64,000 bases of DNA, taken from Hungatella hathewayi. Lineage in GTDB: Bacteria > Bacillota > Clostridia > Lachnospirales > Lachnospiraceae. The translations under genes and the position numbers were made by a program. The stretch covers positions 6,040,001 through 6,104,000 of the forward strand of contig CP102274.1 of NCBI GenBank assembly GCA_025149285.1, given 5' to 3'. Position 1 is the first letter of the stretch; the number at the start of each line of letters is the position of its first letter. The notes beneath the pieces were generated by a model. The model was not told the DNA's origin, did no database searches, and was given only the letters and a program-made list of their open reading frames with translations. Below are positions 40,222 to 48,370 of this stretch, piece by piece.

Positions 40222-41019
40222 TTACACCTCCCCTAAAAGTTCTGTAAAGTGTATTGGTCTCATCAATACCTTTGTGTGTTTACAGTAATCACAGAGACCG
40301 CATCTGATCGGCTCTACTTCTCCGTTCTTCAGCGCTACGATCTTCGGTGTGTTATTTTCCACCTCAATCAGCTTTTCACGTAAATGGTCGTCTGGAATCC
40401 ATATCAGTTCTATATCGGTTTCCTCTTCTTTCGAAGCGGCCGCAACGAAGAACGGAAGACGCTCTCCGGTATTTTGATAGACTACTTCCTGATAGACTGC
40501 CGCCTGGAGGTCATAACCCCAGTACTCTATGAAATTCATATAGCCGTAATCTTTCGTGTACTCCGCCTTATGCAGTTCTCTCATGACCTTTAAGTCAACG
40601 ATGGCCTTACCGGGCAAATAGCTGTCAATTTTTATCTTCCACGGACTCCCGAACATGTCTGCCGTCATAATAACCTGTTTCTCTCCGCCCATGAATTTCA
40701 TAAAAAGATCATCACGCTCAATTCTATTGATGATTTCTTCGGCCTTGCGATACTCGGCTTTCAATGCTCCCTGTTTCGTGAAAATTTCTGGGTTCTGTGC
40801 CTGGAACAGACTAAGAGTCCCTTCAAAGTGAGCGTCTACATAAGACCCAACCATAAGCGCCGTGGTCTTTTTCATTTCCCACTCTCCGTTTAATTTTGCC
40901 ATAGCTTCAGCCTCACAGGCCGGGCGCCCAATAGTTCCCATAAAGTTCTTGTACTGGCTGACCGAGAGATATTCCCGGTCAGCTTCCTTACTAAAATAAT
41001 TTTCTGCTGTTAAGATCAT
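40222..41019 (-). CDS. RecE-like PD-(D/E)XK exonuclease
   Basis: The 265-residue protein resembles PDDEXK phage exonucleases (DUF3799/YqaJ type). The core acids are in KIDSYLPGKAIVDLKVMRE (about 128-146), followed by YGYDLQAAVYQ. Terminal CGLCDYCKHT could bind an Fe-S cluster, as in Cas4/AddB-type nucleases. It resects DNA to feed RecT, whose gene overlaps it by four bases. Confidence 0.85.
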   Translation of the reverse strand: MILTAENYFSKEADREYLSVSQYKNFMGTIGRPACEAEAMAKLNGEWEMKKTTALMVGSYVDAHFEGTLSLFQAQNPEIFTKQGALKAEYRKAEEIINRIERDDLFMKFMGGEKQVIMTADMFGSPWKIKIDSYLPGKAIVDLKVMRELHKAEYTKDYGYMNFIEYWGYDLQAAVYQEVVYQNTGERLPFFVAAASKEEETDIELIWIPDDHLREKLIEVENNTPKIVALKNGEVEPIRCGLCDYCKHTKVLMRPIHFTELLGEV

Positions 41020-41657
41020 GCCTGTGCCTCCTTCTCTTTCTCACCAAAGATATCGGGGATTTCAGGAATGTCTTTCTCCCGGATTATATCCTCAGCTTCC
41101 CCCTCAACAGAACACCCAAGGAGGGCGTCAGGAATGTAGACGCGGGCAAAGAATGCACTAGCGCGATACGCAAGCATCAGTTCCGGCATTGTCTGCCATT
41201 TTGATGTTTCATTTCCGTAGCGGTCGATCTTAGAGAACCACTTTTCAGCTTTGGCCACCCCTATTGTAATTTCAGGACCACGGACAAGTTCACCTGTAGA
41301 CCGCCTTATAGCCTCTATATGGCACCCCCATGTATTTGTGCCTGCTTCCCCTGTATATACTGGCTTAACGTCCTTAAACTCAGTATTAGACTTAATCAGC
41401 GACATGCAGGCCTGTCCACTCCATGAAGGTTTTCCTTTCACAACATAGAGATTCTGCATAACAAACATAGGACTTACATGCATCCGGTTTGCCATGTCAA
41501 TGGCAATCATGCAGTCGGCCGGCTTGTTCTGGTAGTTCTGCGGTATAATTTCTGTACTTGCGAAAGCCTCCGCCATCTTCATCAGCATTTTAAAATTCGA
41601 TTCGTTGTTAAATGGGTTTGCAAGCGCTGTATTTTCAACATTCATAATCTCTTCCAT
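41016..41657 (-). CDS. recT: RecT-family single-strand annealing protein
   Basis: The 213-residue protein has IIPQNYQNKPADCMIAIDMANRMHVSPMFVMQNLYVVKGKPSWSGQ (about 37-82) and the later PELMLAYRASAFFARVYIPDALLG, characteristic of RecT. It anneals strands in phage recombination together with the adjacent exonuclease. AGGAGG precedes the ATG. Confidence 0.92.
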   Translation of the reverse strand: MEEIMNVENTALANPFNNESNFKMLMKMAEAFASTEIIPQNYQNKPADCMIAIDMANRMHVSPMFVMQNLYVVKGKPSWSGQACMSLIKSNTEFKDVKPVYTGEAGTNTWGCHIEAIRRSTGELVRGPEITIGVAKAEKWFSKIDRYGNETSKWQTMPELMLAYRASAFFARVYIPDALLGCSVEGEAEDIIREKDIPEIPDIFGEKEKEAQA

Positions 41658-41666
41658 GGCTTCCTC

Positions 41667-43097
41667 CTATAATTCGACTACGGTTAATTCTGGTTCATCA
41701 GTTGTTCTTGTGGCAATGAACTGTAATCCCTTTTCCTTACATTTCCGGTATAGTTCGTTCCTCATATCAGATGACAGCTTCTCTACGCCATCAATAAGAA
41801 TGATCTGCAATCCGTTCGGTTTCTGGATAGCTACGTCGATGCAAAGATCCAGTTTCTCGCCATCGGAAAGGTTACTGATTGGAAGTCCGTGGATTAAAGG
41901 AATGCCATCTTTTACCGTAAGTCCATCAATCGGAATGGTTGCTTCCTGAAGGATTTCCCCCGGAAGTTCCCTTGCCTTCTCGATTTTATCGGTCAAGGCT
42001 TTGGATTCTGCCGCCAGTTTCTCAACCTCTGATTGCAGGTTCTCCATGCGGCGGTACTCATTTAAATGGCCCTTCATTTCCTCGGCATATTCGGCCTTCT
42101 CGGTGAGCTCTGCGGTACTTTTCACTTCTTTGCTGGCATATTCTTCGTATTGGGATAGTTCTGCATCATACTTAGCCACGTTCGTTTTATAGGTCTGCTC
42201 CGCTAGGCTGATCTTGTCCTGTTTCTTCTCATTGAGCCCTGACAGTTCCTTTTTGCATGACCTGATCTGCTCCTCAAGAGAGGCAATCTGTTCTTTAAGA
42301 TTAGTCTCCCGCCGGGTAAACTCCTTCTCGATGGCAGACAATTCGATCTCTCTGTCCGCTTCAAAGGCTCTCATCTTATTGCTACGACTTTCAAGCATCC
42401 GTTTTGCCTTTTCGATTGTCTCATTCTCTTTACGAATCTTCTCGATCTCCCGGTAAAGCTCTCCGACATTCTCGTTATCCCACTTCTCGGCATCGTACCC
42501 GGCCGGGATCACATCCGCGATATCTTCGATAAATGCTCTTTTGTTACGGATATCCCGGTTAATATCCTGCCGGGTCTGGAAGTACTCGCCGTTTTCGGAC
42601 TGGATATCATGGAGTACCTGGAGAATGTTCTGGTCATATGACACCCAGCCTGGGATCTCTCCGAACCATTCCCGGATTTTGTTCATATCCCATGGGTAGT
42701 CAATCATATCCAAGATAATCGCATTCTGCTTTTTTCTGTCCATTGCCATAAATTCTACCGGGGATAGCTGCAACGGGGTGAAGATATCCTTCAAAAAAGT
42801 TTCAGGGCTTCCGACTTCGTGGCCGTCTTTTTTCACGCTCTTGTAATCTGCCTGGTTTGTTCTGATCTTACGATCAATCCGCAGCCCATTGTCAGTTTCA
42901 ATTAAAATTTCCCCTTCTGTCTCCCCGTCCCTTACGATGTACTCGCGATCAGAACGGTTTGTTAGCGCCAGACGGATCGCATCAATTACAGAAGTTTTAC
43001 CGGCTCCGTTTCTGCCGGAAAGTTCTACGCTCTGGCCGTCTGCTTCGTACTCTTTAATACCAAAAAGATTCTTGATCTTTATTTTTGTTAATTTCAC
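41667..43097 (-). CDS. SbcC/Rad50-like AAA ATPase
   Basis: The 476-residue protein has Walker A GRNGAGKTS (about 29-37), a long coiled coil over the middle 250 residues, the signature-like NLSDGEKLDLCIDVA and Walker B IILIDGVEKL near the C terminus. Start is GTG, preceded by GGAGG; the opening KLTKIKIKNLFGIKEY is typical. It probably works with the RecE-like nuclease and RecT in end processing. Confidence 0.88.
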   Translation of the reverse strand: MKLTKIKIKNLFGIKEYEADGQSVELSGRNGAGKTSVIDAIRLALTNRSDREYIVRDGETEGEILIETDNGLRIDRKIRTNQADYKSVKKDGHEVGSPETFLKDIFTPLQLSPVEFMAMDRKKQNAIILDMIDYPWDMNKIREWFGEIPGWVSYDQNILQVLHDIQSENGEYFQTRQDINRDIRNKRAFIEDIADVIPAGYDAEKWDNENVGELYREIEKIRKENETIEKAKRMLESRSNKMRAFEADREIELSAIEKEFTRRETNLKEQIASLEEQIRSCKKELSGLNEKKQDKISLAEQTYKTNVAKYDAELSQYEEYASKEVKSTAELTEKAEYAEEMKGHLNEYRRMENLQSEVEKLAAESKALTDKIEKARELPGEILQEATIPIDGLTVKDGIPLIHGLPISNLSDGEKLDLCIDVAIQKPNGLQIILIDGVEKLSSDMRNELYRKCKEKGLQFIATRTTDEPELTVVEL

Positions 43098-43147
43098 GCT
43101 TGATTTCCTCCAATGCCTCATATATAATGAGGATGAAAATTTGTTTT

Positions 43148-43345
43148 CTATTTACCTGAGCCATGGCAGTTCGCACCTGCCGGGCTCTTTTTCTTATCCT
43201 TCTTTTCTGCCTTGCTAAAGCAGGCTATGTCATATATATCCATTACTTCCGCAATAGCTTTCGTGTACGCCGATTTCTCGCACGCCGGTGCCTGATTCCG
43301 TAGAGTTTCAAGCCGGTAAATTATATTGAGTATGATTTTATGCAC
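43148..43345 (-). CDS. Small phage protein, 65 aa
   Basis: The GTG seven bases after GGGAGGTGA is used. The product is helical with a lysine-rich C terminus. It overlaps the end of the antirepressor gene. Function is unknown. Confidence 0.5.
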   Translation of the reverse strand: MHKIILNIIYRLETLRNQAPACEKSAYTKAIAEVMDIYDIACFSKAEKKDKKKSPAGANCHGSGK

Positions 43346-44090
43346 TCTGTTCACCTCCCAAAAATTTATTGATAAAATACTGCTGACCTTTTCCGGTAAC
43401 TTTTGGCGTCCTGGTCGTTACATTACAGCCGTTTCCGTCCAGATGAGTACTTTCTTTGATTTCAAACAGCCCCATCTCCATAGACCGCTGCGTTGGCATG
43501 TTCCAGTCTGCGCCTTTACGCCTGATCAGATATCCGTTATCGCGGAGCCATGTAAAAAGCCGTTGGGCGCCCATATCTACACCGTTCTGCTTTAATAGCT
43601 TTGCCATATCTCCCACGAGGATTGATGTATGACTCGCCGTAACAGCATCGGCAAATATTTCTTTCGGCCTCATTCGGGTGATATCGCTCTGTAGCCGGTT
43701 GATTGTCTGATCTGCCATCTTTAACGCCCGGGCGAAGACCTGTTCCGGTGTATTCCACGCTTTTTCCAAATCCAAGAGATACTGCCGCAACTCCATTCCT
43801 TTATTTGTTCTCTGCAACATACAAATCTGTTTTGCCATATCCACAGACAGGTCGTAATCTTCGACTTCCCTTCGTACATCTCTTGTACCCTCGGTTTGAA
43901 CCCGTACTTTTTTGTTCGGGGTTGAAAAATCACTGCCCTGCTCAAAACCATATCCGCGGTACCTTTCAAACCATTTACTAAAACGTTCGGTTCCTTTTGT
44001 TCCTCCGTCTTCGGAAAGCAGATCATATAAATCCCTTGCCGACACCGTAGGTTGTCCGCTCTCGTAGCTTATTTTCATTAGCTCATCCAC
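43338..44090 (-). CDS. Phage antirepressor (AntA-type N terminus, KilA-C-like C terminus)
   Basis: The 250-residue protein has the antirepressor domain (TVSARDLYDLLSEDGG, then FSKWFERYRGYGFEQGSDF) and a C-terminal KilA-C-like part (DMAKLLKQNGVDMGAQRLFTWLRDNGYLIRRKG). The GTG start follows AGGAGGTGA; the long upstream frame has no ribosome site. Such proteins relieve repression during induction. Confidence 0.88.
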   Translation of the reverse strand: MDELMKISYESGQPTVSARDLYDLLSEDGGTKGTERFSKWFERYRGYGFEQGSDFSTPNKKVRVQTEGTRDVRREVEDYDLSVDMAKQICMLQRTNKGMELRQYLLDLEKAWNTPEQVFARALKMADQTINRLQSDITRMRPKEIFADAVTASHTSILVGDMAKLLKQNGVDMGAQRLFTWLRDNGYLIRRKGADWNMPTQRSMEMGLFEIKESTHLDGNGCNVTTRTPKVTGKGQQYFINKFLGGEQSA

Positions 44091-44101
44091 TTTCTCACCT
44101 C

Positions 44102-44257
44102 CTATCGCAGCGCCTCCAATCGTGCGCAAACTGCTAAAATGATAATCACTCCAGCCACAAAGATAACCGCCGGCATCAGCCACCGCTCCGTTACTTCCAG
44201 CAGGCGGGATCGGCTGTCGTCCTCGAAGTCGTCGAGGTCTGTGTAATACTTCTGCAT
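44102..44257 (-). CDS. Small single-span membrane protein, 51 aa
   Basis: An ATG after GGGGGAGAT opens a frame with an acidic N-terminal half (YYTDLDDFEDDSRSR) and one membrane helix (about 28-46). It ends inside the ribosome site of the antirepressor, so the two may be coupled. Function is unknown. Confidence 0.6.
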   Translation of the reverse strand: MQKYYTDLDDFEDDSRSRLLEVTERWLMPAVIFVAGVIIILAVCARLEALR

Positions 44258-44292
44258 CGTTATCTCCCCCTTTTTCTACTCTGCCCGCCATG

Positions 44293-44478
44293 CTACCCTT
44301 TTGCTTCTTCCGCTAGTTTAAGCAGATAAGCATCCCACTTTATAACGTCTACCTGCCACTCGCGCCCTACTCGGAAGGCCGGAGAGCCTTTACGCTTGAA
44401 CAGGGCCGCTATGGTGTCGTAGCTCTTGTTATGGCGGACCATACAGTCTTTGATGGTTAATATCTGGCCGTCCCCCAT
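44293..44478 (-). CDS. Excisionase-like small HTH protein, 61 aa
   Basis: LTIKDCMVRHNKSYDTIAALFKRKGSPAFRVGREWQVDVIKWDAYL has the winged helix-turn-helix layout of excisionase-type proteins. I use the ATG after AAGGAGG. It may be the excisionase or a second early regulator. Confidence 0.65.
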   Translation of the reverse strand: MGDGQILTIKDCMVRHNKSYDTIAALFKRKGSPAFRVGREWQVDVIKWDAYLLKLAEEAKG

Positions 44479-44509
44479 CTTTTCTCGCCTCCTTTTCATC
44501 CTCACGCAT

Positions 44510-44520
44510 CACTTTAAGTG
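44510..44520. promoter_or_regulatory. Repressor operator copy, CACTTTAAGTG
   Basis: A perfect 11-bp palindrome overlaps the end of the Cro-like gene and matches the operators of the switch 250 bp away. It could be a looping site or control the next gene. Confidence 0.55.
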
Positions 44521-44726
44521 GATTTCGCAGACAAAAAAATATTATCTACAGGTATTCCATAAATATTAGACAACATGTTTAAGTCTGCAAATGACGGCAT
44601 AGCCACTCCTTTTTCCCAATTAATTACCGTTCTTTTACCGATTTTCATCATATTTGCCACTTCTTCCTGCGTCAACTTGGCATTTACTCTCGCTGCTGCC
44701 AAGCTAATTTGTATCACTTCTGCCAC
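44514..44726 (-). CDS. Cro-like XRE regulator
   Basis: The 70-residue protein is one XRE helix-turn-helix (LTQEEVANMMKIGKRTVINWEKGVAMPS). The GTG after AAGGAGG is used. It is divergent from the CI-like repressor and under the strong early promoter, the classic place of Cro. Confidence 0.85.
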   Translation of the reverse strand: MAEVIQISLAAARVNAKLTQEEVANMMKIGKRTVINWEKGVAMPSFADLNMLSNIYGIPVDNIFLSAKST

Positions 44727-44757
44727 TTTTCGCACCTCCTTCCTTTATTCTGGAATT

Positions 44758-44786
44758 AGTATACCATCACTTTAAGTGTGTGTCAA
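44758..44786 (-). promoter_or_regulatory. Early lytic promoter (PR-like)
   Basis: On the minus strand TTGACA and TATACT are 17 bases apart, with the operator CACTTAAAGTG inside the spacer. Confidence 0.88.
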
Positions 44787-44839
44787 CACTAAAAGTGATA
44801 TATTTTCATTTTTATGTTGCAACTTTTTCACTTTTGGTG
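44768..44839. promoter_or_regulatory. Switch operators
   Basis: CACTTTAAGTG (44768-44778), CACTAAAAGTG (44787-44797) and CACTTTTGGTG (44829-44839) lie between the divergent regulators. The first overlaps the lytic promoter spacer, the third the region before TATAAT (44843) of the repressor. Confidence 0.82.
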
Positions 44840-44872
44840 TATTATAATCTTAAAGAAGAAAGGGGTGTAAAA

Positions 44873-45280
44873 ATGCCAGAACAAGAATTTAATGCTGTAT
44901 TTTCTAAACGACTTCGATATTATCTAAGTAAATATGAAATAACACAGGCCGAATTAGCTAAGCACTTAGGCGTCGGAACCACTTCTGTATATAATTGGTG
45001 TAATGGTATAAAAACGCCCAGAATGGACAAAGTTGACGCAATGTGCGATTTGTTCAACTGTAAACGGTCTGATCTGATTGAAGAAAAAGACGATTCTAAT
45101 GACCGTTATTATCTCAACGACGAAACCGCTCAGGCTGCCCAGGAAATATTCGAGAACAAGGAACTTCGCGCATTATTCGATGTTCAGCGCGACATGGATG
45201 CAGACGATCTTCGCGCCTTACACAATATGGCGCTCGCTTTGAAAAGAAAGGAACGTGGTAACGATGACACCGGATGTTAA
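44873..45280 (+). CDS. CI-like prophage repressor
   Basis: The 135-residue protein has an N-terminal XRE helix-turn-helix (ITQAELAKHLGVGTTSVYNWCNGIKTPRMDK, about 23-53) and a short acidic helical C terminus. There is no S24 peptidase domain, so it is not RecA-cleavable; inactivation probably depends on the ImmA-like neighbour or an antirepressor. I use the ATG after AAGGGG. TATAAT at 44843 supplies its promoter. Confidence 0.85.
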   Translation: MPEQEFNAVFSKRLRYYLSKYEITQAELAKHLGVGTTSVYNWCNGIKTPRMDKVDAMCDLFNCKRSDLIEEKDDSNDRYYLNDETAQAAQEIFENKELRALFDVQRDMDADDLRALHNMALALKRKERGNDDTGC

Positions 45281-45677
45281 TGTCGTCTTACTTGATTTCC
45301 CAGCTCCTGGGAATGAAATGGTTTTTGAAAATGAAGATGATAGCTTTACGATCATGATTAACGCACGGCTATCATATGACGAACAGCTCAAAGCCTATCG
45401 CCATGCCATGCGTCATATTGAAAATGATGATTTCCAAAAAGAAAACGTACAAACTATAGAAGCTGCCGCGCACGCTGCTATTACAATTCCTGTAGAGACT
45501 CAACCGATGTCCGCTAAAAGATTTTTGCAGCGTCTGAAAAAAATCCAAGCCGAACAGAAAAGGATACAAAAAGAGCTAAAGCAGCTAGAAGAACACCTTG
45601 AAGTTGTACGAAGCATGAAAGGCTTCGATGATTTTGAACTGGCTGATAGTCAGCAATGGTATGGTAGCAGCTTATGA
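45264..45677 (+). CDS. ImmA/IrrE-like protein with an altered metal motif
   Basis: The 137-residue protein overlaps the repressor gene, the place of ImmA metalloproteases. The expected HExxH is HAMRH in LKAYRHAMRHIENDDF, so the catalytic Glu is Ala. The C-terminal half is a basic coiled coil. It may bind the repressor or metal without cleaving. Start could also be GTG at 45255. Confidence 0.65.
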   Translation: MTPDVNVVLLDFPAPGNEMVFENEDDSFTIMINARLSYDEQLKAYRHAMRHIENDDFQKENVQTIEAAAHAAITIPVETQPMSAKRFLQRLKKIQAEQKRIQKELKQLEEHLEVVRSMKGFDDFELADSQQWYGSSL

Positions 45678-45717
45678 TTAATGACCATTAGATTAAGCAA
45701 TATCTTGGAGTGCATTA

Positions 45718-46371
45718 ATGGAACAGACACTTTATTTTAAGAATGGTATTTTATACAAAATTGATCCCAACGATGGTAGAAATTATTATCAAGCAAGATT
45801 TTTTATCTCTGATGGAGAAAAGTATGATTTTGAAAATAAAGGAGATATTGAAAGGTTACCAATTCCAAATTTTTCAAGACAAAATGGTCCATTCCCAGAT
45901 GTAACAAAATGTTTGGATTATATTGTACGCATGAAAGCAGGACATTTTTATATAAGACACGATTTTGAACTTTGCTCAACTTGTCTAAGAAAAATGATCG
46001 AACTTATGAAACATAGCACGATTTTATGGGGAGAATATGATTACTATAGAATTGTCCAGTGGAATATAGAGATGGGATTTTTTGAAGAAGCAGAGAGAGC
46101 GGAGCTTGACTTAAATAATTTTCTATATCATACACCAAATAAAGTTTTTTTAAGAAGTAATGTTGTCAATACTCCTGAGTTAATTCAAGAACAGCAAGAG
46201 CGTCAAAAGAAAAATCGAGATCGAAAAGAATATTATCATATATTTTATCAACTTCCAGAACATGCGCCCAAATCCTTTGGTGCATATCGAAGAATGAAAA
46301 ATAGAAACTCAAAAAATTTCCAGGAACTCATGCAAGTAGCTGAAGAGGCTGGAATTGATATTGAACTTTAA
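45718..46371 (+). CDS. AT-rich lysogenic accessory protein, 217 aa
   Basis: The gene is visibly more AT-rich than its neighbours. Its product has Cys99-x2-Cys-type ELCSTCLRKM and a C-terminal basic region (APKSFGAYRRMKNRNSKNFQELMQ). No domain is recognised with confidence. It lies between the repressor and integrase, where phages carry superinfection or conversion genes. Confidence 0.6.
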   Translation: MEQTLYFKNGILYKIDPNDGRNYYQARFFISDGEKYDFENKGDIERLPIPNFSRQNGPFPDVTKCLDYIVRMKAGHFYIRHDFELCSTCLRKMIELMKHSTILWGEYDYYRIVQWNIEMGFFEEAERAELDLNNFLYHTPNKVFLRSNVVNTPELIQEQQERQKKNRDRKEYYHIFYQLPEHAPKSFGAYRRMKNRNSKNFQELMQVAEEAGIDIEL

Positions 46372-46433
46372 CCAGAAAGCCTTAATGCTATCACCCCCTA
46401 TTGTGAATTGAAACAAGAAAGGAAGTGCCCTTC

Positions 46434-46976
46434 ATGCCATTGCCAGACAAGAAAACATACTCATCAGAAGACTACTGGAATCTCCCCGAAGGTGACCGCG
46501 CCGAACTGATCGACGGCCAGCTCTACGCCATGGCACCGCCCAGCAGGAATCACCAGAAGCTGATTGCCGCGTTTACGAAGATTCTCGGCAACTACATTGA
46601 CAGCCATCGCGGAGATTGTGAGGTATACCCAGCGCCATTTGCTGTAAATCTTGATGCCGATGACAAAAACTGGGTAGAACCTGATATCTCTGTGATTTGT
46701 GACAAAAACAAACTTTCAGATCGTGGTTGCAATGGCGCGCCAGACTTCATTATTGAGATAGTCTCACCTTCAAGCAGAAAAATGGATTACACTAAGAAAA
46801 ATGCTCTTTATTCCGAAGCAGGTGTACGCGAATATTGGATTGTCGATCTCGCCAAAGAACGTACCACCATCTACCACTATGAAGAAGATGCTGCACCAAT
46901 CATCATCCCATTTAACGAAAAAGCCGAAGTTGGCATTTATGAAGATTTGAGTATAATAATTTCAGAATTAATTTAG
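46434..46976 (+). CDS. Uma2-family PD-(D/E)XK endonuclease
   Basis: The 180-residue protein has the DUF820/Uma2 pattern: YSSEDYWNLPEGDRAELIDGQLYAM, WVEPDISVI (PD motif) and PDFIIEIVSPSSRKMDYTKKNALYSEAGVREYWIVD (E-x-K motif). The family is common in mobile and stress-related loci; its role here may be defence or exclusion. I use the ATG rather than the GTG beside AAAGGAAG. Confidence 0.85.
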   Translation: MPLPDKKTYSSEDYWNLPEGDRAELIDGQLYAMAPPSRNHQKLIAAFTKILGNYIDSHRGDCEVYPAPFAVNLDADDKNWVEPDISVICDKNKLSDRGCNGAPDFIIEIVSPSSRKMDYTKKNALYSEAGVREYWIVDLAKERTTIYHYEEDAAPIIIPFNEKAEVGIYEDLSIIISELI

Positions 46977-46985
46977 CATGAAAAA

Positions 46986-47014
46986 AGCCCCAGGAGCTAC
47001 CAACTCCCAGAGCT
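46986..47014. terminator. Bidirectional terminator-like hairpin
   Basis: AGCCCCAGGAG and CTCCCAGAGCT pair with a short loop just past the Uma2 gene stop. Minus-strand reading gives six T residues; plus-strand reading gives TTT. Confidence 0.65.
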
Positions 47015-47133
47015 TTCCAACACACATATCAGCCAGAGCCGATACACATGCCCTCAACAAGCATATTGTATCACAGCTCTGGCAAAAAATACAGGGCTAT
47101 TTTTATGCCCTTTCGAAAGAAAGGAGAAGTATT

Positions 47134-48252
47134 ATGCCTAAGAAACGTAAAGATGGAAGATACTCCAAGCAGGTAACCATCGGTATCAAAGACGGAAAAC
47201 CAGTCCGTAAAACAATTTATGGCAGCACTATCAAAGAATTAGATAAGAACTATCGTGATTTTATGAGTCTTATGGACAAAGGAATCATCTTACAGGAACA
47301 GAACACCACCTTTAAAGAATTGTCTGAATTATGGCTTACAAACGAGAAGCTCGGAAGCGTTAGAGACCAGACAATAAGTACGATTAAAGGTCAGTTAAGT
47401 ACCGTTAACAGCTATATCGGAGATATAAGAATCAAAGACTTACGGATGTCGCACATTGAATCGTTTCGAAGCTATATGATAAAATCAAAAAAACTGGCCC
47501 AGTACAATCTGTGCCTGTCCCGAATCAAAGCAATCGTCCGTTATGCAGTCCAGAAAGACATTATGGCAAAAGATATTACTGCTGGAATGAAGAGAGTCAA
47601 AATAGACAAAAAACCAAAGCGCGCTCTTACGTCTGAAGAACGTCTGTTATTTGAAATAACAGACCTTGATAGTTTTGAGCGCTGCTTCATCAACCTGCTT
47701 CTCTACACTGGCTTAAGAAAGTGCGAAGCGCTTGCATTAGATGTAAAAGATATCGACTTAAAAAAGAATCAGATTTACGTTTCTAAAACATTGGTTGCCA
47801 GTAAGAAAATCAATACCTGCCTGCAGGAATACACAAAGACTGCTGCCGGACTCCGCCAGATACCGATTCCCGCCCCGTTGGCAAAAATCCTTTTCGAATT
47901 CATAAAAGGCCGATCGGGAATTCTTTTTCCCTCAAAAAGCGGCAGATATATTTCTACCCTCGATTATAAATGGGAAAAAATACTTAAAAAAGTTCAGGCT
48001 GTATCAAGCACCCCTCTATCAGATGATATCACGCCACATATTTTCCGGCACACCTATGCCAGTGATTTATACAAAGCAGGTGTTGATATCAAGCAGGCTC
48101 AGTATCTCCTCGGACACGATGACATTAAGACCACGCTTGACACCTACACCCATTTTGGATTTTTCGATGTGGAGCCGGATAAACTGGAGGATTACTATAA
48201 TGCAGTCAAAATGCAGTCAAACGATAATATCATACCCATGAAACATGCATAA
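47134..48252 (+). CDS. int: Tyrosine-type phage integrase
   Basis: The 372-residue recombinase has an AP2-like arm-binding N terminus (about 1-50), a SAM-like core-binding domain (about 60-155) and the catalytic domain. The catalytic residues are Arg195 (TGLRKCEAL), His302-x2-Arg305 (HIFRH), His328 (LLGHDD) and nucleophile Tyr338 (LDTYTH). I start at the ATG after AAAGGAG; the longer frame is not supported. Its 3' end codes two putative arm sites and lies 25 bp before attR. Confidence 0.95.
   Translation: MPKKRKDGRYSKQVTIGIKDGKPVRKTIYGSTIKELDKNYRDFMSLMDKGIILQEQNTTFKELSELWLTNEKLGSVRDQTISTIKGQLSTVNSYIGDIRIKDLRMSHIESFRSYMIKSKKLAQYNLCLSRIKAIVRYAVQKDIMAKDITAGMKRVKIDKKPKRALTSEERLLFEITDLDSFERCFINLLLYTGLRKCEALALDVKDIDLKKNQIYVSKTLVASKKINTCLQEYTKTAAGLRQIPIPAPLAKILFEFIKGRSGILFPSKSGRYISTLDYKWEKILKKVQAVSSTPLSDDITPHIFRHTYASDLYKAGVDIKQAQYLLGHDDIKTTLDTYTHFGFFDVEPDKLEDYYNAVKMQSNDNIIPMKHA
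48200..48222 (+). repeat. Two arm-type repeats in the 3' end of int
   Basis: ATGCAGTCAAAA at 48200 and ATGCAGTCAAAC at 48211 match the three copies inside attL, in the same orientation and with the same 11-bp step. Confidence 0.6.
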
Positions 48253-48277
48253 ACAGGGCATTTCTTAAGAATGCATT

Positions 48278-48297
48278 AATTTATTACGATTTAACAG
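48278..48297. repeat. attR core of the prophage
   Basis: Identical over 20 bp to attL. It lies 25 bp past the integrase stop and seven bases before the promoter of the next host gene. Confidence 0.93.
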
Positions 48298-48303
48298 ATC
48301 ATC

Positions 48304-48332
48304 TTGTAAGAAACGCATTTTTCTGTTATGCT
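48304..48332 (+). promoter_or_regulatory. Promoter of the host gene right of attR
   Basis: TTGTAA and TATGCT are 17 bases apart and lie wholly in host DNA, so prophage insertion leaves it intact. Confidence 0.6.
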
Positions 48333-48370
48333 AGGAAACGTAAAAAACATGAGGAGGAACCTTAATCAAT

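Larger units (their letters stand above)
6530..48297. mobile_element. Complete temperate siphovirus prophage, about 41.7 kb
   Basis: It contains integrase, repressor switch, replication and recombination genes, RinA/ArpU-like late regulator, both terminase subunits, SPP1-type portal, MuF-like protein, scaffold, capsid, connectors, tail, tape measure, fibres, holin and endolysin, bounded by perfect att repeats. A long tape measure and no sheath gene indicate a siphovirus. The SPP1-like portal and PBSX-family terminase suggest headful packaging. No structural gene looks broken. Confidence 0.96.
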
